This document shows positions 37,155 through 46,316 of a DNA stretch of 64,000 nucleotides, piece after piece. This stretch comes from Hyphomicrobiales bacterium (GTDB lineage: Bacteria > Pseudomonadota > Alphaproteobacteria > Rhizobiales > Rhizobiaceae). Within the stretch, counting starts at the first letter, position 1; each line of letters begins with the position of its first letter. Both the position numbers and the translations under genes were made by a program. The notes beneath the pieces are model-generated. The model made no database searches, was not told the origin of the DNA, and was given only the letters and a program-made list of their open reading frames with translations. The stretch spans positions 187,197 to 251,196 of the forward strand of contig UCEZ01000027.1 of the NCBI GenBank assembly GCA_900471525.1, given 5' to 3'.

Positions 37155-38774
37155 TCAGCCTTTCAATATGCCGCCGGCGGCGATGATCGCTTCCGGCGTG
37201 TCGAGATCGAGATGGGCGGCCGGTCCGATATCGACATCTATCACCGGCAACCCGCATGTTTCTATGATATGGCGCGCGCCGACGTCACCCTGCAATTGTC
37301 TGACCGCCTCGAATGTCGATCGTGGCAGGATGACCGGATTGCCGCGCTTGCCAGCTGACACGGCGCGGACGATGACCTGCCCCTGCTCCACCTTGAACGC
37401 CGAGATCAGCGCAGCGAGATCAGCGGCTGTTACCCATGGCATGTCCGCCAGCATCACCAGCACGCCTGCGATACTCGCGCCAGCGGCATTCACCCCGGCA
37501 ATCAGCGATGAGGCCATGCCGGTCGCGTAGTCGGCGTTTTCAACGGTTTCAACATCAAGCCCGGCGAGCGCGGCGCGGATTTCCGCCTGCCGATAGCCGG
37601 TAACCGCAAAAACGTCTTTCGCGCCGGAACCGAGTGCTGCCTCGGCGCTGCGGCGCACGAGTGGCACGCCATCAAGTTCCGCCAGTAGCTTGTGTTGCCC
37701 TGATGCCCCCATGCGGCTTGCCCTGCCGGCGGCGAGCAGAACGACGGCAACGGAAATCTCCTTCCGCTCACTGCCCGACAAGGCGCGCGGCAGCGGCCGC
37801 GTCGGAATCTCCATCAACAGACCGCCGACACCGAGGCCGGTAATGTCCTCAACGTCTGGCCATTCGCCGACCAGGATCCTGTTGAGAATCCAGTCGAACC
37901 CGTTTTCCTTCGGGCTGCGAGCGCATCCGGGGGCACCAATCACTGGAATATCCCCAACCCGCCCCAGCACCAGCAGATTACCCGGATCGACCGGCATGCC
38001 GACATGATCAACGATCCCGCCGGCAAGCCGGATCGCCGCCGGAATGACATCATCAGTATCCGCAACAGCCGACGCACCGAAGACGATGACCATGTCAAAT
38101 CGCGTCTTCGTTTCCGAAATCGCAGCCGCGACAGCATCAGCGATGTGCGCCACCCGCTGCTCTTGCTCCAATGTGCTCGACGAAAGCCGAAGGCGGTCCT
38201 CCAATATGGTGCGGGTCTTGTCCATCACGCTGGATTTCAGCGATGGCAGCGTGGTGGCGATCAGCAACACACGGCGTGCCACAAACGGCTTGACGCTAAA
38301 GGCGTGCTCGGCCTGAAGAAGAGCCGCTGCCTCGTCGACAAACTTGCCGTCGACCGCAAGCGGTATGATCTTGATCGTCGCCACCATGTCACCGGATCGC
38401 ACCGGCACATGATCGGCGAGGCAGGCAAGCGTGATGGCCGGATCGATCCGGTTGAGGCGATCGACGACGGACCGGCTGGCGACGAACAGTCCGTCGACGG
38501 CCGCATGAATGTTGATGCGCCCGGTGGCGGCCTGGGAAAACGTCAGGTGGTCACGATCAATCGCGCCGGCAATGCGCGACGCGGCCTCATCCTCCAAAAC
38601 ATCGCCGGGCTCCAGCCGCGCCACGACAACCTCGGCAAGCCCCGCCGCCTGCATCGCGGATACGTCGGATGCCTTAATGAGACGCCCCTTGGGCAAGCGC
38701 CCGCCGGGCAGCTTCACCGCATGGGCAAGAACGGTTCCTTCCGCCTGAAGAATGCCGACCGGACCGAACTTCAT
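37155..38774 (-). CDS. Molybdopterin-binding domain fused to MobA-like nucleotidyltransferase
   Basis: A 539-residue fusion. The N-terminal 330 residues form a MoeA/MogA-like molybdopterin-binding part (for example DMVIVFGASAVADTDDVIPAAIRLAGG and IGAPGCARSPKENGFDWIL). The C-terminal part (about 340-539) is a MocA/MobA-like nucleotidyltransferase with LLAAGRASRMGASGQHKLLAELDGVPLV as phosphate loop and metal site, LADMPWVTAADLAAL and RGNPVILPR. Such proteins make the cytosine dinucleotide form of molybdenum cofactor for xanthine dehydrogenase or CO-dehydrogenase-like hydroxylases. Its ATG overlaps the preceding XdhC gene in an ATGA, and it ends the maturation operon. Confidence 0.85.
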   Translation of the reverse strand: MKFGPVGILQAEGTVLAHAVKLPGGRLPKGRLIKASDVSAMQAAGLAEVVVARLEPGDVLEDEAASRIAGAIDRDHLTFSQAATGRINIHAAVDGLFVASRSVVDRLNRIDPAITLACLADHVPVRSGDMVATIKIIPLAVDGKFVDEAAALLQAEHAFSVKPFVARRVLLIATTLPSLKSSVMDKTRTILEDRLRLSSSTLEQEQRVAHIADAVAAAISETKTRFDMVIVFGASAVADTDDVIPAAIRLAGGIVDHVGMPVDPGNLLVLGRVGDIPVIGAPGCARSPKENGFDWILNRILVGEWPDVEDITGLGVGGLLMEIPTRPLPRALSGSERKEISVAVVLLAAGRASRMGASGQHKLLAELDGVPLVRRSAEAALGSGAKDVFAVTGYRQAEIRAALAGLDVETVENADYATGMASSLIAGVNAAGASIAGVLVMLADMPWVTAADLAALISAFKVEQGQVIVRAVSAGKRGNPVILPRSTFEAVRQLQGDVGARHIIETCGLPVIDVDIGPAAHLDLDTPEAIIAAGGILKG

Positions 38775-39478
38775 TCCACGCCTCTTTGCCCGGCGGTCAC
38801 ATCGCGCGTGCGCAGCGCCTGAATGATGTCGGCGAGAATGGCGACGGCGATTTCGGCTGGGCTTGAGGCCCGGATGTCGAGCCCGATCGGGGCATGGATG
38901 CGGGAAATGGCGCTTTCGTCCAATCCCAGTTTTGCCAGTCGCTGGACCCGGCCGGCATGCGTCTTGCGGCTTCCGAGCGCGCCGACATAAAAGCAGCCGG
39001 CGTCAAGCGCCGCCTTCAACGGAAAATCGTCGATCTTCGGATCGTGGGTGACCGCGGCCAGAGCCGTGTAGGCATCCAAAGGCGTTTCCTTCAGAACATC
39101 TTCCGGCCATTCGGCAAGAAGCTTCGTCTGGCCAAACCGCTCCGGTGTTGCAAACGCGCTGCGCGGATCGATGATCGTGAGATCAAACCCCGCAATCGTC
39201 GCCATGCCGGCAAGCGCCTGGGAGATATGAACCGCTCCGACGACCACGATCCGGGGCGGCGGCAGATAGACATTGATGAAAACCGGTCGCCCGGCAATCT
39301 CGACGATCCCAGACTTGCCGGTCCTCAGAGCGGATTGCACCGCTGGCACGACAGCCTCCTCCATGGTCTCATCTTCCAGGAAAAGCTTCGACATGCCGGT
39401 ATCAAGTTCGGTCACAGTCACGGCGGCACATCGCGATTCACGCGCTGCATTGAGCTTGTGCAGGTGCTCGAGCAACAT
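38771..39478 (-). CDS. XdhC-family C-terminal (Rossmann) domain protein
   Basis: A 235-residue protein with the XdhC C-terminal Rossmann domain: IVVVGAVHISQALAGMATIAGFDLTIIDPR, then GALGSRKTHAGRVQRL and RIHAPIGLDIRASSPAEIAVAILADII. XdhC binds molybdenum cofactor, helps add the equatorial sulfur and inserts cofactor into the large hydroxylase subunit. The N-terminal half found in full-length XdhC is here a separate gene just upstream, five bases away, so the protein is split. Both halves are complete and neither looks broken, which argues for a real division into two polypeptides. Confidence 0.85.
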   Translation of the reverse strand: MLLEHLHKLNAARESRCAAVTVTELDTGMSKLFLEDETMEEAVVPAVQSALRTGKSGIVEIAGRPVFINVYLPPPRIVVVGAVHISQALAGMATIAGFDLTIIDPRSAFATPERFGQTKLLAEWPEDVLKETPLDAYTALAAVTHDPKIDDFPLKAALDAGCFYVGALGSRKTHAGRVQRLAKLGLDESAISRIHAPIGLDIRASSPAEIAVAILADIIQALRTRDVTAGQRGVE

Positions 39479-39483
39479 CAGCT

Positions 39484-39813
39484 TTATCCCAGCCTTTCGA
39501 CGTAGATACGGATGCGGCCACCGCAGGATAGACCAACGCGCCAGGCGGTTTCGTCCGCAACGCCGAATTCGAGCGTCCTTGCCGTGCCCGACGCAATCAC
39601 CTCGGCAGCTTCAACGATCACCGCGCCCTCGACGCAGCCGCCGGAAACCGAACCGTGAAAATTGCCGTCAGAGTCGATGACCAGATGGCTGCCGACTGGC
39701 CTCGGTGCCGAACCCCAGGTCTCGATGACGGTCGCAATGGCAACGCCGCGCCCGCCCGCATGCCACTCTTCGGCAACGGTCAGCGGATCGGGGTAAAGAG
39801 GTTGGCCCAGCAT
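39484..39813 (-). CDS. XdhC/CoxI N-terminal domain protein
   Basis: A 109-residue protein equal to the XdhC_CoxI domain, with GRGVAIATVIETWGSAPRPVGSHLVI and GSVSGGCVEGAVIVEA, the family core including the conserved Cys. It ends in LSCGGRIRIYVERLG, the usual end of the domain. In combination with the downstream Rossmann-domain protein it makes up a complete XdhC in two chains. It sits 19 bases after the CoxE gene and belongs to the same message. Confidence 0.85.
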   Translation of the reverse strand: MLGQPLYPDPLTVAEEWHAGGRGVAIATVIETWGSAPRPVGSHLVIDSDGNFHGSVSGGCVEGAVIVEAAEVIASGTARTLEFGVADETAWRVGLSCGGRIRIYVERLG

Positions 39814-39832
39814 ATGCTCTCCTCCTGTTGCA

Positions 39833-41092
39833 CTAGCGCCGCGTCATGAAGCGGCGGGGGTCGGCGTCCCTCGAAGAGGTGCCCGACAGCGCTTTGGCAA
39901 GATCGGACACGGCCTCCAGGTTATGAACGGCGCGGAATTCGTCAACATGCGGCAACATCGCCCTGACACCCCGCGCCCGTGCCTCGAAACCGTCAAAGCG
40001 CAGCAGCGGATTAAGCCAGATCAGCCGGCGGCAGGAACGGTGCAACCGATCCATCTCCATTTCCAAACTGCCCACATCATCGCGCTCCAAGCCATCGGTG
40101 ATCAAGAGCACGATGGCACCCTGCCCCAGCACGCGGCGCGACCACCGGCGATTGAATTCATGCAGCGTTTCGCCGATCCGCGTGCCGCCCGACCAGTCAC
40201 TGACGGCGCTGATGCAGTCATCCATCGCCTCGTCCGGATCGCGGTTCTTCATCTGGCGGGTGACGTTGCTCAGCCGGGTCCCGAACAGGAATGTATGAAC
40301 ACGCCGGCGTTTTTCCGTCAGCACATGCAGGAAATGCAGGAAGATGCGGGTGTATTGGCTCATCGAGCCTGAGATATCGGCCAGAACGACGAGTGGCGGA
40401 TGAATGTTTTTGGGTTCCCGAAACCGCGGAAGAATCAAGTCGCCACCGGTTCTCATCGCGTCGCGCATTGTTGCGCGCGGATCGACCCGCCTTGGACGAT
40501 GGGAAGGGCGGAAGCGTCGCGTCCTGACCTCATCCATCGGCAGCACCAGCGCCGAGAGAGCCTTCTTCGCTTCGGCAATCTCGGCCGCGGACATCTGCGC
40601 GAAATCCGCCCGGCGCAGCAGTTCGCTGCCTGATGCAGTGAAGCGGGCGTCGATCTCGATATCTGGCTCGTCGCGCACCGGCCGTTGCATATCGCGGTCG
40701 GCAAAGAGCGCATCGCTGATCCGGGTCTCTCCGGCCCGGCGACGCTCCTTGTCGCGGGTATCAGGTGCCACCGGCGACATCATTGCAATCATCTTGCCGA
40801 TCAGATCGCGCGACCGCCAGAACAGCCGGAATGCCTCGTCGAAAAGAGCCTGATCCTCGTGCCGTTTGACGAAGATCGACTGCAGCGTCGCATAGAATTC
40901 CTCGCGGGATCCGATACCGATCAACGCTACTGCGTCTATGGCGTCAGCCACGGCACCCGGTCCGATCTTCAACCCCGCCTTACGCAGGGCGCGGGCAAAA
41001 AAGACGATATTGTCGGCAAATCGCCCATCGCCCTCCTGAAGCGGTGGAAGCGTGGCGCCGTCGTTCGTCCGGGCCGCCATTGCCATGATCAT
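39833..41092 (-). CDS. CoxE-like VWA-domain protein
   Basis: A 419-residue protein with a VWA domain in its C-terminal half. The MIDAS motif is DISGSMSQYTRIFLHFLHVL, and GGTRIGETLHEFNRRWSRRVLG and LLITDGLERDD supply the further metal-site residues. The N-terminal half is helical and Arg-rich. CoxE works with the MoxR ATPase CoxD to insert the copper-molybdenum centre of CO dehydrogenase, or to activate related molybdenum hydroxylases. ATG at 41092 overlaps the MoxR stop in an ATGA. Not all such clusters act on CO. Confidence 0.85.
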   Translation of the reverse strand: MIMAMAARTNDGATLPPLQEGDGRFADNIVFFARALRKAGLKIGPGAVADAIDAVALIGIGSREEFYATLQSIFVKRHEDQALFDEAFRLFWRSRDLIGKMIAMMSPVAPDTRDKERRRAGETRISDALFADRDMQRPVRDEPDIEIDARFTASGSELLRRADFAQMSAAEIAEAKKALSALVLPMDEVRTRRFRPSHRPRRVDPRATMRDAMRTGGDLILPRFREPKNIHPPLVVLADISGSMSQYTRIFLHFLHVLTEKRRRVHTFLFGTRLSNVTRQMKNRDPDEAMDDCISAVSDWSGGTRIGETLHEFNRRWSRRVLGQGAIVLLITDGLERDDVGSLEMEMDRLHRSCRRLIWLNPLLRFDGFEARARGVRAMLPHVDEFRAVHNLEAVSDLAKALSGTSSRDADPRRFMTRR

Positions 41093-42018
41093 CCCGCCGC
41101 CAGAAGTTCGGCCTTGACGTCGTCGAGGATCTTGCGGCCATCGCCGCCCTCGATCCGTGCAATGTCGTCCTGATATTTGAGCAACGTGCCCAGCGTATCC
41201 ACGATGGTTTCGGGATCGAGCGCCAGCCGATCAAGCTCGGTGAGCGCCGTCGCCCAATCGATAGTTTCGGCAACGCCTGGGTTCTTGAAGAGATCGATCG
41301 TTCTCAGCCGCTGGACATAGCCGACAATTTCCCGCGACAGGCGTTCATTGCAGCCCGGCACCTTGCGGCGGATAATCTCCAGTTCCTGCGCCGCCTTCGG
41401 ATAGTCGACCCAATGATAGAGGCAGCGGCGCTTCAAAGCGTCATGCACCTCACGGGTGCGATTGGTGGTGATGATGACGATCGGCGGCTCCTGCGCACGG
41501 ATCGTTCCGAGTTCCGGGATTGTCACCTGGAAGTCGGACAGCACTTCGAGCAGGAATGCCTCGAATGCCTCGTCGGTGCGGTCGAGCTCGTCGATCAGGA
41601 ACACCGGCGCCTTGCCGGCCTCCGCCGAGATCGCCTGCAGCACGGGGCGACGGATCAGGTATTTTTCCGAGAATATGTTGCTTTCGATCTTCTGGCGATC
41701 AGCCGCACCGGAGGCTTCCGAAAGCCGGATTTCCAGCATCTGCGCCGGATAGTTCCATTCGTAGACGGCAGACGAGATATCAAGCCCCTCATAGCACTGC
41801 AGCCGGATCAGCGGCCGGTCGAGCGCCTTTGCCAGCACCTTGGCGATCTCGGTCTTGCCGACACCGGCCTCGCCTTCGAGAAACAGCGGCCGTTTCATTT
41901 TCAGCGACAGGAAGAGCACCGTCGACAGCGCGGTTCCGGCGAGGTAGTCGCCCGATCCCAGCATCTCCATCGTCTCAGTGATGGAGGCCGGCAATGCGCC
42001 GTTCGCGTATTTGGTCAT
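41089..42018 (-). CDS. MoxR-type AAA+ ATPase (CoxD-like)
   Basis: A 309-residue AAA+ ATPase. ATG at 42018 has GAGGAA before it. Walker A is LEGEAGVGKTEIAKVLAKAL, Walker B is PVFLIDELDRTDEAFEAFLLEVL, and sensor 1 is IVIITTNRTREVHDALKRRCLYHWV with an Arg finger-like RR. MoxR ATPases act as chaperones in metalloenzyme maturation together with VWA proteins, and this one is directly coupled to the CoxE-like gene. It follows the flavin reductase gene by 26 bases. Confidence 0.9.
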   Translation of the reverse strand: MTKYANGALPASITETMEMLGSGDYLAGTALSTVLFLSLKMKRPLFLEGEAGVGKTEIAKVLAKALDRPLIRLQCYEGLDISSAVYEWNYPAQMLEIRLSEASGAADRQKIESNIFSEKYLIRRPVLQAISAEAGKAPVFLIDELDRTDEAFEAFLLEVLSDFQVTIPELGTIRAQEPPIVIITTNRTREVHDALKRRCLYHWVDYPKAAQELEIIRRKVPGCNERLSREIVGYVQRLRTIDLFKNPGVAETIDWATALTELDRLALDPETIVDTLGTLLKYQDDIARIEGGDGRKILDDVKAELLAAG

Positions 42019-42044
42019 GTTTCCTCGGCTCCCTTGGAGGAAAT

Positions 42045-42539
42045 CTATAGCGTACGGTAGTCCCGGTCCAGATAGACAAGCGCCGGTTTCTGCTCGCCAA
42101 GCGTGACGGCAACAACCTCGCCGAAGAGCACGATATGGGTTGCCACCGTCTTGATGTCGATCAGCCGGCAATCGAAGGCTGCGACGGCCTCGCGAAGGAT
42201 TGGTGCACCGGTCTTCAACTCGTCCCAGGTACCATGTGAAAATCGGGAAGATGGATCGACATTGTTCTTGCCCGAAAAGACGTGGGCCAGATCCATTTGA
42301 TCGGCGCCCAGAAGATTGAGCGCGAAGCTACCGCTACGGGCAAAAATGTCGTTGCGCGGATTCACACCATTGAGGCAGACGAGCAGCGTCGCCGGATCGT
42401 CGGAAACTGAGCAGGCGGCCGTGATCGTCACGCCGCGCCGCTCGCCCTCGTGCGCCGCGGTCACGATATGCACATGACCGGCCAGACGGCTCATGGCATC
42501 GCGGTAGGTCAGCGGGTCCAGTTGGGTCTTGTCCAACAC
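42045..42539 (-). CDS. Flavin reductase (NADH:FMN type, HpaC/RutF-like)
   Basis: A 164-residue flavin reductase domain. GTG at 42539 has GGAG seven bases upstream and gives the usual start (LDKTQLDPLTYRDAMSRLAGHVHIVT); longer frames lack such a site. GVTITAACSVSDDPATLLVCLNGVNPRNDIFARSGSFALNLLG is the FMN-binding core. It should reduce free FMN or FAD for a two-component monooxygenase, none of which is visible nearby. It heads the molybdenum-maturation operon, so it may supply reducing power in that context, an inference from position. Confidence 0.85.
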   Translation of the reverse strand: MLDKTQLDPLTYRDAMSRLAGHVHIVTAAHEGERRGVTITAACSVSDDPATLLVCLNGVNPRNDIFARSGSFALNLLGADQMDLAHVFSGKNNVDPSSRFSHGTWDELKTGAPILREAVAAFDCRLIDIKTVATHIVLFGEVVAVTLGEQKPALVYLDRDYRTL

Positions 42540-42722
42540 GGCAGTCTCCAGATCAGTGTTCGCCTCTAACACATAGACATTACGGCGAAATATAAAACCC
42601 ATCGCCCGGTTTTTCTTCCTCAATCGCGGCAATTGCCGTCCACCCGGCGAAGGTTCCGATCTTTTCCTTTGACGCTTGACGCCACATCTTTAAAACATGC
42701 CCATCCTCACTTGGAAAAGCGC

Positions 42723-43811
42723 ATGTACCGTTCAATTTTCGCCAGCCTCCTTATCGCCGGATCGGTGCAAACCGCTCCCGCCTGGGCCGCGGGCGTAAAG
42801 ATCGCCGTCGTCGCTCCGACGGAAGGACCATTCGCGCTTCTCGGACAACAGATGCTCGATGGTGCACGGTTCCAGGCCGAGGAGCGCGGCTCCGAGATTG
42901 TCGCAATTCCGGAAACCTGCGAGCCGAAGGACGCGGAAAATCTGAAAAAAGCGCTGCTGGCCAGCGGCGCGGAAGCCGCCATCGGCTTCCTGTGCACGGA
43001 AAGCCTGGAGGCGACGCTGCCGGCCCTTACCGAAGCCGGCATCCCTGCCCTGACGCTGAGCGTACGGTCCGACATTCTGATGGAAGATGCGCTGAAAAAG
43101 AAATGGCCCTTCTTCCGGCTGGTGCCGAGTGCCAAGGCGGAAGCGGCCAAAGTGACCGAGATCATTCTCTCGCGCTGGAAGAACGAACCGCTGGCGCTGA
43201 TTGAGGACGGAACGATCCACGGACGCGAACTGGTAGAAAGCGTGCGCGGCGCGCTTGCTGAAATCGGCCTCACCCCGACCTTCTCTGACACCTACCGCCC
43301 GGCCCAGGAGCAGCAGGTGAGCCTCGTGCGGCGGCTTGCCAAAAGTGGGGCAACGCATGTGTTCACCGGAGGTGACCGCGCAGATACCGCCATCATCGCG
43401 CGCGACGCCATGTCTGAACAGGTGCCGCTGACGCTGATGGGTGGGGAAACCCTGAACGCGGCAAACCAGCCGGTTCCGTTGGCGAATGGCGTTCTGGCCG
43501 TCTCGTTGCCCGATTACGCTGCCCTGCCCGAGGCAAAAGTCACGGTCGATGCAATGACGGCGGCAAAACTGCTGCCCGAAGGTTATGTATTGCCCGCTTA
43601 TTCGGCCGTGACCCTGCTGGAGCAGGCGAAAGACCAGGCGGGCAAAGACAGCGCGCCGTTGGCTGAAGCTCTTATGAAAGGTCCCTATCAGACCGCGATC
43701 GGGCCTATCCGTTTCAGCGCCAACCACGAATTGGCCGACAATCCCTATCGCCTGCTGCAATGGCAAAACAACCGGTTCATCCCGGCCCCAGCCAACTCGG
43801 GAACCGAATAA
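42723..43811 (+). CDS. Periplasmic Leu/Ile/Val-type substrate-binding protein
   Basis: A 362-residue type I periplasmic binding protein. The signal peptide is residues 1-23 (MYRSIFASLLIAGSVQTAPAWAAG). The fold is of the branched-chain amino acid type, with VKIAVVAPTEGPFALLGQQMLDGARFQAEERG near the start, SEIVAIPETCEPKDAENLKKALLASG and LSVRSDILMEDALKKKWPFFRLVP. No permease or ATPase gene is next to it. Its stop TAATG shares a base with the ATG of the P1 peptidase gene, so the two are translated together. The ligand is unknown. It could serve as a receptor or donor for the downstream enzyme. Confidence 0.8.
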   Translation: MYRSIFASLLIAGSVQTAPAWAAGVKIAVVAPTEGPFALLGQQMLDGARFQAEERGSEIVAIPETCEPKDAENLKKALLASGAEAAIGFLCTESLEATLPALTEAGIPALTLSVRSDILMEDALKKKWPFFRLVPSAKAEAAKVTEIILSRWKNEPLALIEDGTIHGRELVESVRGALAEIGLTPTFSDTYRPAQEQQVSLVRRLAKSGATHVFTGGDRADTAIIARDAMSEQVPLTLMGGETLNAANQPVPLANGVLAVSLPDYAALPEAKVTVDAMTAAKLLPEGYVLPAYSAVTLLEQAKDQAGKDSAPLAEALMKGPYQTAIGPIRFSANHELADNPYRLLQWQNNRFIPAPANSGTE

Positions 43812-44815
43812 TGCGCGCCGGGCCGCGCAATTCGATCACCGACGTCGGTGGCCTGAAGGTCGGTAACGCCGAGGACCACCGCTTGAAATCCGGCGTTTCT
43901 GTCGTTGTCTGCGATCAACCTGCAATTGCCGCCGTCCAGGTGCTCGGCGGCGCTCCCGGAACACGCGAGACCGACCTGCTCGAACCGCACAACACTGTGC
44001 AGACGGTCGATGCCGTGGTTCTATCGGGCGGCTCGGCGTTCGGCCTCGACGCGGCCTCGGGTGTCCAGGCGGCGCTGCGCGAAATGGGGCGCGGTTTTCC
44101 TGTCGGCGCCTTGCACATCCCGATCGTGCCGGCTGCCATCCTTTTCGACCTGATCAATGGCGGCGACAAGGACTGGGGCCTGTATCCGCCCTATCGCGAA
44201 CTCGGTTATGAAGCGGTCAAGGCGGCGGCGTTGGAGTTTGCCACGGGCACCGCAGGTGCCGGCACAGGCGCCCTGACAGCAGGTTTCAAGGGCGGCCTTG
44301 GCACGGCCTCGACGCTTCTGGTCAACGGCATCACCATCGGCGCACTGGTCGCCGTCAATGCGCTCGGCGCGGCGACGATCGGCAACACGAGACATTTCTG
44401 GGCGGCGCCCTTCGAAGAAGGTATGGAATTCGGTGGCCTCGGCATGCCACACCCATTCCCGCATGACGCCCGCGATCTGCGCATCAAGTTCCGCGATGGA
44501 CAGAGGGAAACCCAAAATACCACGATCGCCGTCATCGCCACCGATGCGGTACTGACCAAGGCCGAGGCAAAACGTCTGGCAATCGCCGCTCATGACGGTT
44601 TTTCTCGCGCGCTGTGGCCGTCTCACACGCCGCTCGATGGCGATCTCGTCTTCGCGCTTTCGACCGGAACAAGTGGAAAGACCGTATCCGTGCAGGATTT
44701 TATCGAGCTCGGTGCGGCTGCGGCGTCCACCATGGCCCGCGCGATTGCCCGCGGCGTTCATGATGCCGTACCGGCTGAAAACGATCTACTGCCGGCCTGG
44801 TCGTCACAAAGATAG
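43811..44815 (+). CDS. P1/S58-family (DmpA/NylC-like) Ntn-type hydrolase
   Basis: A 334-residue protein of the P1 peptidase family (DmpA, NylC), which self-cleaves to expose an N-terminal Thr or Ser. GPRNSITDVGGLKVG and VVLSGGSAFGLDAASGVQAAL mark the family, and QNTTIAVIATDAVLTKAEAKRL near residue 235 fits the Asn-Thr cleavage and nucleophile region of NylC-type enzymes. No signal peptide is seen, so it acts in the cytosol even though its coupled partner is exported. The substrate class is small peptides or amides. The reading frame is complete. Confidence 0.85.
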   Translation: MRAGPRNSITDVGGLKVGNAEDHRLKSGVSVVVCDQPAIAAVQVLGGAPGTRETDLLEPHNTVQTVDAVVLSGGSAFGLDAASGVQAALREMGRGFPVGALHIPIVPAAILFDLINGGDKDWGLYPPYRELGYEAVKAAALEFATGTAGAGTGALTAGFKGGLGTASTLLVNGITIGALVAVNALGAATIGNTRHFWAAPFEEGMEFGGLGMPHPFPHDARDLRIKFRDGQRETQNTTIAVIATDAVLTKAEAKRLAIAAHDGFSRALWPSHTPLDGDLVFALSTGTSGKTVSVQDFIELGAAAASTMARAIARGVHDAVPAENDLLPAWSSQR

Positions 44816-44904
44816 GCCGCGCATAACATTCAAGCGGCGATCCTGAATGTTGTTTGCGGTGAAGAGCAGTGCTATTGGCCGGAAAACAGTTGGAGCTTCA
44901 CATC

Positions 44905-45582
44905 ATGCCCCTGCCCATCCGCATCGCCCCGTCCATCCTCGCCGCCGACTATGCCAAACTCGGACAGGAAGTGCGCGACGTCGTAACCGCCGGCGCCGAC
45001 TGGATCCACCTCGACATCATGGATGGACATTTCGTTCCGAACATCTCGTTTGGCCCAGATGTCATCAAGTCGCTGCGACCGCATACCGATGCCTATTTCG
45101 ACTGCCATCTGATGATCGCGCCGGCCGACCCCTATCTCGAAGCCTTCGCCAAGGCGGGATGTGATAGCATTACTGTCCATGCCGAGGCCGGTCCGCATCT
45201 CGATCGTTCAGTGCAGGCAATCAAGGCGCTCGGCAAGAAGGCAGGCGTTTCGATCAACCCGGCTACGCCGGAAAGCGTCCTCGACTACCTTCTCGACAAG
45301 CTCGACCTCATTCTGGTGATGACCGTCAACCCCGGCTTCGGCGGCCAGAAATTCATTCCGGCCATGGAAGAGAAGATTCGCCGCATCAAGGCGATGGTCG
45401 GCGACCGGCCGATCGACATCCAGGTCGATGGCGGCATCGCGCTGGATACCATCGCGCTGCCGGCATCTGCCGGCGCCAACGTGTTCGTCGCCGGCTCGGC
45501 GATCTTCAGCGGCGGCCACGTTGACGCCTATCGCAAGACCATCGGCATTCTGCGCAGCAATGCCGAAGGAGGCCGCGGGTGA
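44905..45582 (+). CDS. rpe: Ribulose-phosphate 3-epimerase
   Basis: A 225-residue TIM barrel that interconverts ribulose-5-phosphate and xylulose-5-phosphate. ATG at 44905 follows TGGAGCTTC. Metal ligands and catalytic Asp are in [20 protein letters not shown] and [31 protein letters not shown] and IQVDGGI complete the active site. It links the pentose pathway with the Calvin cycle in autotrophs. Its stop overlaps the GTG of the next gene in GTGA, which suggests co-translation. Confidence 0.95.
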   Translation: MPLPIRIAPSILAADYAKLGQEVRDVVTAGADWIHLDIMDGHFVPNISFGPDVIKSLRPHTDAYFDCHLMIAPADPYLEAFAKAGCDSITVHAEAGPHLDRSVQAIKALGKKAGVSINPATPESVLDYLLDKLDLILVMTVNPGFGGQKFIPAMEEKIRRIKAMVGDRPIDIQVDGGIALDTIALPASAGANVFVAGSAIFSGGHVDAYRKTIGILRSNAEGGRG

Positions 45583-46316
45583 GATTTTCGGGCGGGATCG
45601 CTGCTGCGAGGTTAGCATCGGCTCTGTTTGCTGATGCCGCTTGTGCTGGCGATATCGCGTCCTTCCAACCCATCGGCTTTTCGCCGGACGGCAGCGTCTT
45701 CGCCTTCGAGGAATACGGCATTCAGGATGGCTCCGGCTTTCCTTATTCGACCGTCGTTTTCATTGATACACGCAAGGATGTCTTCCTGCCCGATACGCCG
45801 ATCCGGGTGCGCATCGATGACGAGAATGCCGGTCTTGCCAAGGTACGGGCCGAAACCGCTGCCAAGGCTGCTGCGCTCGTCAAGAAATTCGAAATGAACG
45901 GAAACCCCGGGCTGATGGCTGCCTTCAATCCGGTTACGGAAACCGAAAGCTCCGCGCACCGGTTGACCTATCTGCAATATGCCGTCGAGCCGCCGGTCGG
46001 CGGAGAATTCACGCTGGCGCTCAATGAAATCACTCTGCCGCCCACCGCGCTATGCAAGGATGTCACGCCCCAGTCCATCGGGTTTCGCCTCGGCTTTCAA
46101 AATGAGGACGGAAAGGCATCGGATCGTATGCTTCACACCGACACGAAAATCCCCGACAGCCGCAAATGCCCGACCGGCTATCGCATCGGCGGCGTCATGG
46201 TTCACCATCCCGCAGATGGAGACCCGGTCCATGTCGCCCTCGTGCAGGTGTTGAGCTTCGGTTTCGAAGGCCGCGACGGCCGCTGGATCGCCATTCCGGT
46301 CCCTGTGGCGCCATGA
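45579..46316 (+). CDS. Exported protein of the DUF2259 family
   Basis: A 245-residue predicted periplasmic protein. GTG at 45579 overlaps the rpe stop. A signal peptide (about residues 1-23, with a cleavage near AACAG) is followed by [42 protein letters not shown], a DUF2259 hallmark that resembles a beta-propeller blade. The Cys pair in LCKDVTPQS and SRKCPTGYR may form a disulfide. Function is not known. It sits in a run rpe-DUF2259-membrane protein-purB. Confidence 0.75.
   Translation: MRFSGGIAAARLASALFADAACAGDIASFQPIGFSPDGSVFAFEEYGIQDGSGFPYSTVVFIDTRKDVFLPDTPIRVRIDDENAGLAKVRAETAAKAAALVKKFEMNGNPGLMAAFNPVTETESSAHRLTYLQYAVEPPVGGEFTLALNEITLPPTALCKDVTPQSIGFRLGFQNEDGKASDRMLHTDTKIPDSRKCPTGYRIGGVMVHHPADGDPVHVALVQVLSFGFEGRDGRWIAIPVPVAP

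Noticed and set aside
37155-42539. Evidence for CO oxidation
   Set aside because: CoxD/CoxE-like genes alone do not show this; structural subunits are missing and the same helpers serve other molybdenum hydroxylases.
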